From Alistipes finegoldii DSM 17242 (GTDB taxonomy: Bacteria; Bacteroidota; Bacteroidia; Bacteroidales; Rikenellaceae), in NCBI RefSeq assembly GCF_000265365.1, contig NC_018011.1, positions 2,807,501-2,871,500 of the forward strand: 64,000 bases of DNA. The letters run 5' to 3'. A model generated the notes under the pieces. That model was not told the DNA's origin. It saw only the letters and a list, made by a program, of their open reading frames with translations, and made no database searches. Shown here in pieces: positions 16,616 to 25,212 of the stretch. The position numbers and the translations under genes were made by a program. Position 1 is the stretch's first letter. Every line of letters starts with the position of its first letter.

Positions 16616-16657
16616 TCCGGACGCCCTGTCATTCTGATCCGGATGACCTGCCGTTTT
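16592..16657 (+). repeat. Three tandem 22-bp copies of the ssb tip codons
   Basis: Three head-to-tail units of 22 bp at 16592-16613, 16614-16635 and 16636-16657 (GATCCGGACGACCTGCCGTT and variants). The first encodes the SSB C-terminal tip, the second and third lie after the stop with 3 and 2 mismatches. Because 22 is not a multiple of three, the copies are in different frames. Confidence 0.9.
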
Positions 16658-16676
16658 TGAAATATGAAAACAAGAC

Positions 16677-16701
16677 CTCCCGGCTCCGCAGAGACCGGGG
16701 G
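16677..16701 (+). terminator. Probable ssb terminator
   Basis: CTCCCGG pairs with CCGGGGG (one G-U) around an 11-nt loop, followed by TTCGTTTTAT. Confidence 0.55.
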
Positions 16702-17024
16702 TTCGTTTTATCTGCATCGTCTTGACCGCCGGACCCGTTTGGGCCGGAGGCCGACTTTTGTGTGGAATCTGTTTGTGTGGAATCCGACCTCGGTGAAGAA
16801 CCGGATTTACGGACCGGATGCACCGATAATTCGGGAGATAGGGGGCTTTTCTTGCTGTTGCCGTTCAGCCGCACCTCCGTTTCGTTTTTATGTGTCGGCC
16901 TCGTTGAGAGTTTCTGGCGGCACCTTTTCGAGCCGCATCTGTATCGGATACGGTCTGCCGTCGGTCCGCAGGGGTGTAGCCGCGAACCCTTCATTAAGGG
17001 TATCTTATTACGGGTGTTTTGCCG
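16702..17024. other. Intergenic region without recognisable content
   Basis: About 320 nt between the ssb terminator and the stop of the minus-strand SDR gene. Short open frames exist, but none has a recognisable start, composition or family. Nothing regulatory was identified. Confidence 0.5.
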
Positions 17025-17759
17025 TCAGTCGTTCTTGCGGATGTTGAGCCGCTCCCAAAGCCATTCGGGAATCATCTTCCAGAAGAATACCATGACCGCA
17101 TAGCGGCGATCGATCACCACGCGGCGGCGCTGCCGCTTCAGGACCTTCATAATCCGTGCGGCGACTTTCCCGACCTGCATCAGCATCGGATAATGCCCGT
17201 CGCCGGCCAGCAGGGGCGTGGCCACGAACCCCGGTCGTATGTCCGTAAAGCGGATATTCAGTCTCTCCATATGCGCCAACTGCGACAGTGCGTCGATGTA
17301 GGTGTTCTGCATGCGTTTGGTCGCCGAGTAGGCCGGTGCGCTGCCGAGTCCTTTGGTGCCTGCGATCGAACTGATGACGGCCAAATGCCCGCCTCCGTGA
17401 GCGCGGAAATAGCCGAAAGCCGCCGTCACCATGCGCACGAATCCTTCGCCGTTGGTGCGCAGGGTGTCGATCTCGATGTCGGGATGCAGCTCGGTGTTGC
17501 GTTTCCCGATGCCCGAACAGTGCAGGTAAATGTCCATTCCGCCCAGCTTGTCGATCAGGCGTGACAGATGTTCGGGCGCATCGTCGCGCGTGATATCCAG
17601 CGATTCGGTCACGATCAGGTCCGGAGCTTGGGTGCGGAGCTTTTCGAGCGCCTCCTCGCGCCGGCCTGCGGCCCCGATCTGCCAACCCGCCTGAATACAG
17701 AGTTTTGCGACTTCGAGTCCGATGCCCGATGTCGCTCCGACGATGACGATGCGTTTCAT
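17025..17759 (-). CDS. Short-chain dehydrogenase/reductase (SDR)
   Basis: A 244-residue classical SDR. The Rossmann nucleotide-binding motif is GATSGIG at residues 8-14, the catalytic Ser is in VISSIAG and the YxxxK motif is YSATK. The C-terminus after about residue 200 is basic and hydrophobic (FFWKMIPEWLWERL) and may lie against the membrane, as in SDRs acting on lipids. The substrate is not predictable. It is a single gene with a long hairpin upstream that ends the neighbouring transcription. Confidence 0.85.
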   Translation of the reverse strand: MKRIVIVGATSGIGLEVAKLCIQAGWQIGAAGRREEALEKLRTQAPDLIVTESLDITRDDAPEHLSRLIDKLGGMDIYLHCSGIGKRNTELHPDIEIDTLRTNGEGFVRMVTAAFGYFRAHGGGHLAVISSIAGTKGLGSAPAYSATKRMQNTYIDALSQLAHMERLNIRFTDIRPGFVATPLLAGDGHYPMLMQVGKVAARIMKVLKRQRRRVVIDRRYAVMVFFWKMIPEWLWERLNIRKND

Positions 17760-17856
17760 ACCGATGCGGTTTTAGTGGTTTATACCTTAAAAGTAATGAT
17801 TCTTTCCGGGAAATGCAAATCCGCCTTTTGCCGGGGACGCTTTGTGCGTCTGTGAA

Positions 17857-17882
17857 ATAAGGAGCCGCACGCGGCTCCTTAT
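17857..17882. terminator. Hairpin between dCMP deaminase and SDR genes
   Basis: ATAAGGAGCCGC and its exact complement are separated by only two bases. The real loop is probably 4 nt. It lies on the 3' side of the secA-dCMP deaminase pair. Confidence 0.7.
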
Positions 17883-17979
17883 CCGGATTGTTTTTTGGTC
17901 TGCACAAGCTGCCGTCGGTCGGAAAGAGCCGGAGACGAAATCATATCGCAAGCCCCTTCACGGTGCATCGCCGTTCCGG

Positions 17980-18417
17980 TCAGCAATCTTCCATTGCGTG
18001 CTGGACGCATTCGATGCCTACTTTGCGCAGCAGATTCAGCCCCTCTTCCGAGCGGTATTCCTCGCAGTACACCACCCGTTTGATACCAGCCTGAATGATC
18101 AGCTTCGAACATTCGATGCAGGGGGCGGCGGTGATGTAGAGCGTCGAGCCGTCGCAGTTGTTGGCGCTTTTGGCGACCTTGGTGATGGCGTTGGCTTCGG
18201 CGTGGAGGACATAGGGCTTGGTGTGGCCGTTTTCATCCTCGCAGATGTTCTCGAACCCCGAAGGCGTGCCGTTGTAACCGTCGGATATGATCATCTTGTC
18301 CTTGACGATCAGCGCTCCGACCTTGCGGCGCACGCAGTACGAATTCTCCGCCCAGATGCGCGCCATGCGCAGGTAGCGGATATCCAGCTGACGTTGTTTT
18401 TCTTCGTTGTAGCCCAT
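17980..18417 (-). CDS. dCMP deaminase family protein
   Basis: A 145-residue zinc deaminase. The zinc and catalytic motifs are HAEAN (His and the proton-shuttling Glu) and PCIEC (two Cys ligands). The family converts dCMP to dUMP for dTMP synthesis. Relatives are annotated ComEB in some genomes. The start is 7 nt after the secA stop, so it is probably expressed with secA. Confidence 0.92.
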   Translation of the reverse strand: MGYNEEKQRQLDIRYLRMARIWAENSYCVRRKVGALIVKDKMIISDGYNGTPSGFENICEDENGHTKPYVLHAEANAITKVAKSANNCDGSTLYITAAPCIECSKLIIQAGIKRVVYCEEYRSEEGLNLLRKVGIECVQHAMEDC

Positions 18418-18424
18418 TTCCGGT

Positions 18425-21400
18425 TTACATTCCTTTGCCGTGGCACTGTTTGTATTTCTTGCCGCTTCCGCAGGGGCAGGGATCGTTGCGGCCCACTTTC
18501 TTCTCGACGTGCATCGGCATCGGTTTCTGTTTGTCCTGCTGCCCGGCCTGTGCCGCCGCCTGCATGCGCGAAGCCTGCAGTTTGTTCACGTCCACCTTGG
18601 CGCGCTCCTGACGCTGGCGCTGTACGGCTTCGGCGTTCTGGTCCCGCACCGGAATGTAGGCCTTGTTGAGGATCGACAGCACGTCGCGGTTGACCTTGAC
18701 GATCATCTTCGAGAAGAGTCCGAACGATTCGAACTTGTAGATCAGCAGCGGGTCTTTCTGCTCGTAGGTGGCGTTCTGCACGCTCTGGCGCAGGTCGTCC
18801 ATTTCGCGCAGGTGCTCGCGCCATGCGTCGTCGATGGTGGTGAACATCACCACTTTCGAGAATATCTTGTAGATCTCCGCGCCGTCCGTGTTCTTGCATT
18901 TCAGCAGGTTCACCGGGACGTTGTAGCCCAGATGGCCGTCCGTAATCGGGAAGTAGATGTTCGAATCCAGCTGATCCTTCTTGTCCTCGTAGATGCGCTC
19001 CATGACGGGGCGTACCGTGTCGGCCACGGCCTTGGCACGGCGTGCATAGGTCTCCTTGAGGTCTTTGACGATCAGTTCCACCAGTTCGGCGGGCTTCGCC
19101 GAGCCGTAGGTCTCTTCGCCGAACGACGGTTCTACGGCCACTTCGCGGATCAGCTCGAAGCGGAAATCCTCGAACTCGATGCCGCGGTTGGTCTCCACGA
19201 AATTGTCGGCGTAGTCGTACATGATGTTGTTGAGGTCGATCTCGATGCGCTCGCCGTAGAGTGCGTGACGGCGGCGGGTGTAGATCACCTCGCGCTGCGA
19301 GTTCATCACATCGTCGTATTCCAGCAGACGCTTACGGATGCCGAAGTTGTTCTCCTCGACCTTCTTCTGCGCACGCTCGATGGCGCGCGTCATCATGCCG
19401 GCCTGAATCACCTCGCCCTCCTTGAGTCCCATGCGGTCCATCATCGAGGCGATGCGGCCCGAACCGAACAGACGCATCAGGTCGTCTTCGAGCGATACGA
19501 AGAACTGCGACGATCCGGGGTCGCCCTGACGTCCGGCGCGTCCGCGCAGCTGGCGGTCCACACGGCGGCTTTCGTGGCGTTCGGTGCCGATGATCGCCAG
19601 ACCTCCGGCCTGCTTGACTTCGGGCGTGAGCTTGATGTCGGTACCGCGGCCGGCCATGTTGGTCGCAATGGTCACCTGTCCCGAACGTCCGGCCTCGGCC
19701 ACGACTTGGGCCTCCAGCTGGTGCTGCTTGGCATTCAGAACGTTATGCTTGATGTTGCGGAGCTTGAGCATGCGGCTCAGCAACTCCGAGATCTCGACCG
19801 ACGTGGTACCCACCAGCACCGGACGGCCCGCTTCGACCAGCTTCACGATCTCTTCGATCACGGCGTTGTATTTCTCGCGCTTGGTCTTGTAGATCAGGTC
19901 CTGACGGTCGTCGCGGACCACGGGACGGTTGGTCGGAATCACCACGACGTCGAGTTTGTAGATGCTCCAGAACTCCGAAGCCTCGGTTTCGGCCGTACCG
20001 GTCATACCGGCCAGCTTGTGGTACATGCGGAAGTAGTTCTGAAGGGTGATCGTCGCGAATGTCTGCGTCGCGGCTTCGACCTTGACGTGCTCCTTGGCTT
20101 CGATCGCCTGATGCAGTCCGTCCGAATAGCGGCGTCCGTCGAGAATACGGCCCGTCTGCTCGTCGACGATCTTCACCTTGTTGTCCATCACCACGTATTC
20201 GACATCCTTCTCGAACATGGCGTAGGCCTTGAGCAGCTGATGCACCGTGTGCACGCGCTCCGACTTGATCGAGTAGTCGTTGATCACCTCGTCGCGTTTG
20301 CGGGCGCGTTCCTCGGCCGAGAGATCGCTCTTTTCCAGCTCGGCCACTTCCGCACCGATGTCGGGCATCACGAAAAATCCGTCCTCGTTGAAGTATTTCG
20401 ACAGCACTTCATGGCCTTTGTCCGTCAGTTCCACCGAGTTGAGTTTCTCGTCGATGACGAAGAACAGGTCGTCGGTGATTTCGGGCATGCGGCGGTTGTT
20501 GTCCTGCATGTAAGTGTTTTCGGTCTTCTGCATCAGCGCCTTGACGCCCGTTTCCGAGAGGTATTTGATCAGCGGCTTGTATTTGGGCAGACCTTTGTGC
20601 GCACGGTAGAGTTTCACGCCGCCTTCGTCGTTCTTGCCCTCGGCGATGAGCTGGCGGGCTTCCGCCAGCAGCCCCGTCACGAGGTTCTTCTGCAGGTTGT
20701 AGAGGTGGTCGATGGCCGGGCGGTACTGCTCGAACATCTGGTCGTCGCCTTTGGGCACGGGACCCGAAATGATAAGCGGCGTACGTGCGTCGTCGATCAA
20801 TACGGAGTCCACCTCGTCGACGATGGCGAAGTGGTGCTTGCGCTGTACGAGGTCGGCGGGCGACGAAGCCATGTTGTCGCGCAGGTAGTCGAAGCCGTAT
20901 TCGTTGTTCGTGCCGAAAGTGATGTCGGCCATGTATGCCTTGCGCCGGGCGTCGGAGTTGGGCTGCGTGTCGTCGATGCAGGCCACCGACAGCCCGTGGA
21001 ACTGGTACATCGGCCCCATCCACTCCGAGTCGCGCTTGGCCAGATAGTTATTGACCGTCACGAGGTGCACGCCCTTTTTTGCGAGGGCGTTGAGGAATAC
21101 GGGGAGCGTCGCCACGAGGGTCTTTCCTTCGCCCGTCGCCATCTCGGCGATCTTGCCTTTGTGGAGCACAACGCCGCCGAACAGCTGTACGTCGTAGTGG
21201 ATCATGTCCCACTTGAGGTCGTTGCCGCCGGCCATCCAGTGATTGGCGTATACGGCCTTGTCGCCCTCGATGGTTACGAAATCCTTGACGGCGGCCAGAT
21301 CGCGGTCGAAATCGTTGGCCGTGACCACTACCGTCTCGTTCTGGGCGAAGCGGCGCGCGGTGTCCTTCATGATGGCGAACGCTTCGGGCAGTATTTCGTC

Positions 21401-21718
21401 GAGTTTCTCCTCGATCTTTTCGTCGATGCGTTTGGTCGTCTCGTCGATCTCCTTCGAGACCTTCTCCTTCTCTTCGAGCGATGTCTCGGCCAACTCCAGC
21501 TTGGCTTTCAGCTCCACGATGCGGGCTTCGTCGGCTGCGATGAAATCGGCGATCTGCTTCTTCAGCGCTTCGCTTCGGGCGCGCAGTTCGTCGTTGGAAA
21601 GGGCTTCTATGGCAGGGTAGACGGCTTTGATCTTTTCGAGATAAGGCTCGATCTGCTTGCGGTCCTTGTCGGCTTTGGAGCCGAAGATGAGTTTGATTAA
21701 ACTGGCAGCTATATCCAT
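18425..21718 (-). CDS. secA: Preprotein translocase ATPase SecA
   Basis: A 1097-residue SecA, long as is usual for Bacteroidota because of insertions. The Walker A motif (MATGEGKTL), Walker B (VDEVDSVLIDDARTPL) and helicase motifs (TNMAGRGTDI, ERHESRRVDRQLRGRAGRQG) are intact. The C-terminus has the SecB- and phospholipid-binding zinc motif CPCGSGKKYKQCHG. It drives export of unfolded proteins through SecYEG. A clean TTTG-N17-TATCTTTG promoter lies about 45 nt upstream. The dCMP deaminase gene follows directly. Confidence 0.98.
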   Translation of the reverse strand: MDIAASLIKLIFGSKADKDRKQIEPYLEKIKAVYPAIEALSNDELRARSEALKKQIADFIAADEARIVELKAKLELAETSLEEKEKVSKEIDETTKRIDEKIEEKLDEILPEAFAIMKDTARRFAQNETVVVTANDFDRDLAAVKDFVTIEGDKAVYANHWMAGGNDLKWDMIHYDVQLFGGVVLHKGKIAEMATGEGKTLVATLPVFLNALAKKGVHLVTVNNYLAKRDSEWMGPMYQFHGLSVACIDDTQPNSDARRKAYMADITFGTNNEYGFDYLRDNMASSPADLVQRKHHFAIVDEVDSVLIDDARTPLIISGPVPKGDDQMFEQYRPAIDHLYNLQKNLVTGLLAEARQLIAEGKNDEGGVKLYRAHKGLPKYKPLIKYLSETGVKALMQKTENTYMQDNNRRMPEITDDLFFVIDEKLNSVELTDKGHEVLSKYFNEDGFFVMPDIGAEVAELEKSDLSAEERARKRDEVINDYSIKSERVHTVHQLLKAYAMFEKDVEYVVMDNKVKIVDEQTGRILDGRRYSDGLHQAIEAKEHVKVEAATQTFATITLQNYFRMYHKLAGMTGTAETEASEFWSIYKLDVVVIPTNRPVVRDDRQDLIYKTKREKYNAVIEEIVKLVEAGRPVLVGTTSVEISELLSRMLKLRNIKHNVLNAKQHQLEAQVVAEAGRSGQVTIATNMAGRGTDIKLTPEVKQAGGLAIIGTERHESRRVDRQLRGRAGRQGDPGSSQFFVSLEDDLMRLFGSGRIASMMDRMGLKEGEVIQAGMMTRAIERAQKKVEENNFGIRKRLLEYDDVMNSQREVIYTRRRHALYGERIEIDLNNIMYDYADNFVETNRGIEFEDFRFELIREVAVEPSFGEETYGSAKPAELVELIVKDLKETYARRAKAVADTVRPVMERIYEDKKDQLDSNIYFPITDGHLGYNVPVNLLKCKNTDGAEIYKIFSKVVMFTTIDDAWREHLREMDDLRQSVQNATYEQKDPLLIYKFESFGLFSKMIVKVNRDVLSILNKAYIPVRDQNAEAVQRQRQERAKVDVNKLQASRMQAAAQAGQQDKQKPMPMHVEKKVGRNDPCPCGSGKKYKQCHGKGM

Positions 21719-21761
21719 ATTCGTTTTCTGATATTTCGGGGTTGTGGTTGTAAATCCTACA

Positions 21762-21790
21762 AAGATACTTATTTTTCCCGAATGCACAAA
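21762..21790 (-). promoter_or_regulatory. secA promoter
   Basis: Read on the minus strand: TTTG (21787-21790), 17 nt, TATCTTTG (21762-21769), then a leader of 43 nt. The -33 TTTG is part of the T-run of the terminator just upstream. Confidence 0.85.
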
Positions 21791-21796
21791 AAAATA

Positions 21797-21814
21797 GGTC
21801 CCTATAAAGGGACC
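21797..21814 (-). terminator. Terminator of the glycosyltransferase operon
   Basis: On the minus strand GGTCCC-TTTATA-GGGACC is followed by TATTTTTTTG. It ends the operon that starts with GSCFA or DUF59, right before the secA promoter. Confidence 0.8.
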
Positions 21815-21859
21815 CAATGCGGGGTTTCCGCGATTCGGAGCCGCATTCCGGCCGACGGG

Positions 21860-22822
21860 TCACCGTCTTTTGTGGAGCCGGTAATAGAGGACGAAAAGCG
21901 CGGGGGTGCGGTTTATCAGGAAATGGCGGAAGTTGTATTTGCGGAATGCGAGCGGCATGACTCCCCGCTGCCGGGCGTCGCGCAGCATTTCGCGGGCGTT
22001 GCCCTGTCTGCCGAGTATCGTCTGTTTGCAGGCGAAAAACATCGTTTTGCCCACGTGCAGCCGCATCAGGCGTGCGCCTTCCGGATCGCTTTCTTCGATA
22101 CGGGCCGCGAAGTCGGTCAGGCTTTTCATCGCCCGGACAAAGTCCGAGCGGCGCTTCGGATCGTAGCTTCCCATGAACGATCCGTTGTGCTGCAGGTAGT
22201 TGTACACCCGGATCGGGACATATCGGATCCGTTTTGCGAAGTAAATGGCGCGCGGGGTGAACTCTTCGTCCTCGTGCCGCATCGGGAGCATGCCGAGTCC
22301 ATGCCGTTCGAGCATCGTCCGGTCGTAGACGTAGGCGCAGGCCATGGGCAGGAAGCAGTCCCGACGCAGGAAATCGCGTCCGCTCTGCACCTCCCCGCCG
22401 CCGCGTGCGAAAAGCCCGTCGCTCCAGAGCGGAAGGTCGCCGCCGTGTTCGTCGACGCCCGCCATGTCGAAACAGAGCATGTCGAGCCGCTCCCGGTCCA
22501 TGATCTGCGTCAGCCGTCCGAGAACGCCGGGCGAAAGGTAGTCGTCTGCATCCACGTACATGACATATCTGCCCGCGGCGCGCTCCGTGCCGTAATTCCG
22601 GGCCATGCTTACGCCTTCGTTGGGTTTGGCGTGCACTTGGACGTTCGCATGCCCGCAGGCCGCCCGCTGCGCTGCGGCCAACGAACCGTCGGTCGATCCG
22701 TCGTCCACCACGATCACTTCGTACTCTTCGGGCGGCAGGTCCTGATCGAGGGCCGAAGCGATACACTTGCCGATCAGCCCTTCGAGGTTGTACAGCGGAA
22801 TTATGATGCTGATTTTTTTCAT
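21860..22822 (-). CDS. Family 2 glycosyltransferase
   Basis: A 320-residue GT-A fold glycosyltransferase. The N-terminus has the family pattern SIIIPLYN, then VIVVDDGSTDGS and the metal-binding DXD-type motif YVDADDY. It transfers a sugar from a nucleotide donor, most likely in the cytosol onto a lipid-linked surface glycan. Donor and acceptor cannot be predicted. Its ATG overlaps the stop of the upstream glycosyltransferase by 4 nt (ATGA), so the two are coupled and probably add consecutive sugars. Confidence 0.9.
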   Translation of the reverse strand: MKKISIIIPLYNLEGLIGKCIASALDQDLPPEEYEVIVVDDGSTDGSLAAAQRAACGHANVQVHAKPNEGVSMARNYGTERAAGRYVMYVDADDYLSPGVLGRLTQIMDRERLDMLCFDMAGVDEHGGDLPLWSDGLFARGGGEVQSGRDFLRRDCFLPMACAYVYDRTMLERHGLGMLPMRHEDEEFTPRAIYFAKRIRYVPIRVYNYLQHNGSFMGSYDPKRRSDFVRAMKSLTDFAARIEESDPEGARLMRLHVGKTMFFACKQTILGRQGNAREMLRDARQRGVMPLAFRKYNFRHFLINRTPALFVLYYRLHKRR

Positions 22823-23793
22823 GACGCGAGAAGTCGGACGAGGAACAGACGCTTGTGAATCCAGACTCTCCACGACGGATAGAAGAGTCCGCAGGCCATT
22901 TTGTACCGGCGCATAAGCTGCCGTTTGAGCAGCTTGGGATCGTGTGAATGCCGGATGCCGGCCTTGTAGAGACGTGTGAGAATGCGGCGGTACGAGGCGA
23001 GTTCCCTTTTCTTTACCTCCCCGGTCCGCAGGGAGAAACGGGTGAAGATGCGGGCTTCGTCATCCGAGAGCCGGACGCCCAGTTTGCGCGCGAGTTGTTC
23101 CTGCTGGGTAAGCTGGGCGCTGAGGGTCTGGCGGTCCAGTTGGCGTGTCGAGATTTGGTCTTCCCATCGGCGGTAGAAGGTCAGGTACTCCGGAATGTTG
23201 GCCATGCGGAGGTGTTCCGAAAGATCGACCCATAGCTGATAGTCTTCGGCCATACACTCCCGGAAGCGTATGCCGGTCCGTTTGAAAGGTTCGCTGCGCA
23301 GCATGACGGACGACATGCCGAACGGGCACCCGAAAAACAGTTGGTACTGGATTTCCTCGTGGGTGAGCGGCACTTGGATTTTCAGTTCGTCATTTTCCCC
23401 CCCCCTTGTGCCGAACATCGTGTAGTAACTGCCGCAGATGTCGGTTTGCGGGTGTCGTTCGAAGAAGGCGAGCTGTTTGGCGAAGCGTTCCGGAGAGCAG
23501 AGGTCGTCCGCATCCATGAAGGTGATGAATTTTCCGCGGGCGGCGTCCAGCGCCCGATTGCGGGTGCGTGCGGCTCCCGAATTGAGTTCGTTGTGCATCA
23601 GTACGATGCGGTTGTCCTTTGCGGCGTAGGCGCGTGCGATCTCGGCCGAAGCGTCGGTCGATGCGTCGTCGATGACGATCAGTTCGAAGTCGCCGACCGT
23701 TTGCCGGAGGACGTTCTCGATGCTTTCGCCGACGAATCGCTCCGCATTGTAGAGCGGCATGATGACGCTGATCAGTGGTGTTTGTTTTTGCAT
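22819..23793 (-). CDS. Family 2 glycosyltransferase containing a G9 tract
   Basis: A 324-residue GT2 enzyme with VIMPLYN, VIDDASTDAS and TFMDADD (the DXD-type site near residue 95). The C-terminal half is basic. Around codons 130-133 the coding strand has nine consecutive G (giving R-G-G), and the frame is intact at this length. A change by one base would truncate the protein shortly after the catalytic domain, so this gene could be switched by slippage. It follows the DUF2851 gene by 10 nt and precedes a second GT2. Confidence 0.9.
   Translation of the reverse strand: MQKQTPLISVIMPLYNAERFVGESIENVLRQTVGDFELIVIDDASTDASAEIARAYAAKDNRIVLMHNELNSGAARTRNRALDAARGKFITFMDADDLCSPERFAKQLAFFERHPQTDICGSYYTMFGTRGGENDELKIQVPLTHEEIQYQLFFGCPFGMSSVMLRSEPFKRTGIRFRECMAEDYQLWVDLSEHLRMANIPEYLTFYRRWEDQISTRQLDRQTLSAQLTQQEQLARKLGVRLSDDEARIFTRFSLRTGEVKKRELASYRRILTRLYKAGIRHSHDPKLLKRQLMRRYKMACGLFYPSWRVWIHKRLFLVRLLAS
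23397..23405 (-). repeat. Homopolymer G9 tract inside a glycosyltransferase gene
   Basis: Nine C on the plus strand, nine G on the coding strand, between the codons for Thr-Arg and Glu-Asn. In frame as sequenced. Confidence 0.9.
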
Positions 23794-23803
23794 GGTGGTA
23801 GAG

Positions 23804-24763
23804 TTAGTTGTTTCCGATTTTCAGATTGTTCAGGATGCGCCGCCCGACGGGGCACTCCGCGCACCGTTTGGCGGCGCAGTATTCCGTCGCCAGCTGCAAC
23901 AGGGCCTGCGACTCGAAGGCGCTGCGGGGCGTCAGCCCCGCGTCGTGCCAGCCGCGCATGTAACGGTTGTCCTCCGCGGGCAGGCGTTCGAGCAGCGTCA
24001 GGGCGCTGTCGCGCAGGGCTTCGCGTCCGGTGTAGCTGCCGTAGGCGAATTGCAGCACCGAGACGAGGTTGATGCCGATGATGTTGGCCTTGAAAGTCCC
24101 CAGACGCTTGGGCCTGTCGTCGCCTGCGATTCCCGGAATATGGTGCGTCCGCCAGTAATCCGAGGCCTCGACGCAGAAGAGCCGCCGGATCTCCTCTTCC
24201 GTGCGGCAGGCCATGGCGCGCTCCATGACGAACTCGTCCTGAGCGAAGAATTCCGCGGCTTGCGCCAGCCGCAGTACGGGGTGGTTGGCCGGGCGTATGT
24301 CGCCCAGCTGCCAAGCTCCGGCCTGCATCGGTTCGATGTCGTATTTGGCCGCCAGATATTCGAAATTGCGGGCGAGGTTGAGCGTGTAGGTGTCGTGCGG
24401 ATAGAGCGCCAGCAGTCCCGACGCTCCGAAAAGCAGCGATTCGACGGCATGCGGCGCCAGCCGTTCGCGCAGAACGGTTTTGTAGGATACGCGCCGCGCC
24501 AGCGTGAGGTAGGCTTCCTGATTCTGACGGTCGCCCAGCGTGCGGAAGTAGAGCAGGTAGAAGGTCTGGTTCCAGTTCTCCGCCGCTTCGTGCCGCAGCG
24601 CCTCCACCATGCGCATTTTGCGTTCGAGCCGGTCGAAGAGCAGCGACGTGCATATCTCGCTGCGCTGCAAGGCTGACTGTCCCGCGAGGAATCCGCCGCA
24701 GGCGTAAGCCCCGGCTCCGGCCCGAAGCCGGTTCATCGCGCGCTGTTCCCGCTCCGCCGTCAT
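23804..24763 (-). CDS. DUF2851 family protein lacking the usual N-terminal domain
   Basis: A 319-residue protein that matches the C-terminal three quarters of DUF2851 as I remember it: an NW...FYLLYFRTLG helix, ANHPVLRLAQAAEFF, YWRTHH, and the closing cysteine motif C-x5-C-x2-C-x-VG (EYCAAKRCAECPVG). Family members are usually about 420 residues, with an N-terminal part containing conserved acidic residues. Here the start codon sits 1 nt after the DUF59 stop, leaving no room for that domain. The function is unknown. The operon links it to Fe-S-type genes and glycosyltransferases. Confidence 0.7.
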   Translation of the reverse strand: MTAEREQRAMNRLRAGAGAYACGGFLAGQSALQRSEICTSLLFDRLERKMRMVEALRHEAAENWNQTFYLLYFRTLGDRQNQEAYLTLARRVSYKTVLRERLAPHAVESLLFGASGLLALYPHDTYTLNLARNFEYLAAKYDIEPMQAGAWQLGDIRPANHPVLRLAQAAEFFAQDEFVMERAMACRTEEEIRRLFCVEASDYWRTHHIPGIAGDDRPKRLGTFKANIIGINLVSVLQFAYGSYTGREALRDSALTLLERLPAEDNRYMRGWHDAGLTPRSAFESQALLQLATEYCAAKRCAECPVGRRILNNLKIGNN

Positions 24764-24764
24764 G

Positions 24765-25085
24765 CTAAAACAGATTGAGCTCCAGCAGTGCCTCTTCCGA
24801 CATCATGCTTTTGTCCCATACGGGATCGAACGTGAGAATCACGTTCACCGACTTCACGCCTTTGACCTTGGCTACCTGCTGGTTTACGTCTTCGACGAGC
24901 ATGTCGGCCATCGGGCAGTTGGGCGCGGTGAGCGTCATGCGGATGTTGGCGACGCCGTCGGGCGTGTAGTCGATCTCGTAGATCAGTCCCAGATCGTAGA
25001 TGTTTACCGGGATTTCGGGATCGTATATGTTCTTGAGCGTAAGGACGATCTCCTTCTCGACCTTCAGTATCTCTTTGGGTGTCAT
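24765..25085 (-). CDS. DUF59/MIP18 family iron-sulfur assembly protein (SufT-like)
   Basis: A 106-residue protein of the DUF59 fold: the conserved YDPEIPVNIYDLGLIYEI and the TAPNCPMAD loop carrying the invariant Cys. Relatives (SufT, MIP18, PaaD) help insert Fe-S clusters. The next gene upstream, beyond a short intergenic hairpin, is SufE, which fits a role in Fe-S assembly. Cytosolic. Confidence 0.9.
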   Translation of the reverse strand: MTPKEILKVEKEIVLTLKNIYDPEIPVNIYDLGLIYEIDYTPDGVANIRMTLTAPNCPMADMLVEDVNQQVAKVKGVKSVNVILTFDPVWDKSMMSEEALLELNLF

Positions 25086-25121
25086 CGTGACATTGAAATT
25101 AAGCGTTGAAAACTAAAAACC

Positions 25122-25143
25122 GCCGGAAACTCTCCCTTCCGGC
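25122..25143 (-). terminator. Possible terminator or attenuator between SufE and DUF59
   Basis: On the minus strand GCCGGAA-N8-TTCCGGC is followed by GGTTTTTAG. It could end the upstream group or only weaken read-through into DUF59. Confidence 0.55.
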
Positions 25144-25212
25144 TTTCCGGTTCCGGCCGATTCGCAGGGCCGGACGCCTCTTCTGCCGAAAGAAACGTTG
25201 GTTTCCGATTTT

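Noticed and set aside
16664..17103. Open frames on the plus strand between ssb and the SDR gene
   Set aside because: No start-site signal, no recognisable domain, and overlap with the SDR gene end.
18440..21700. 1086-codon open frame antisense to secA
   Set aside because: Mirror frame of secA. The composition (His/Val/Asp-rich) is typical of antisense frames in G+C-rich genes.
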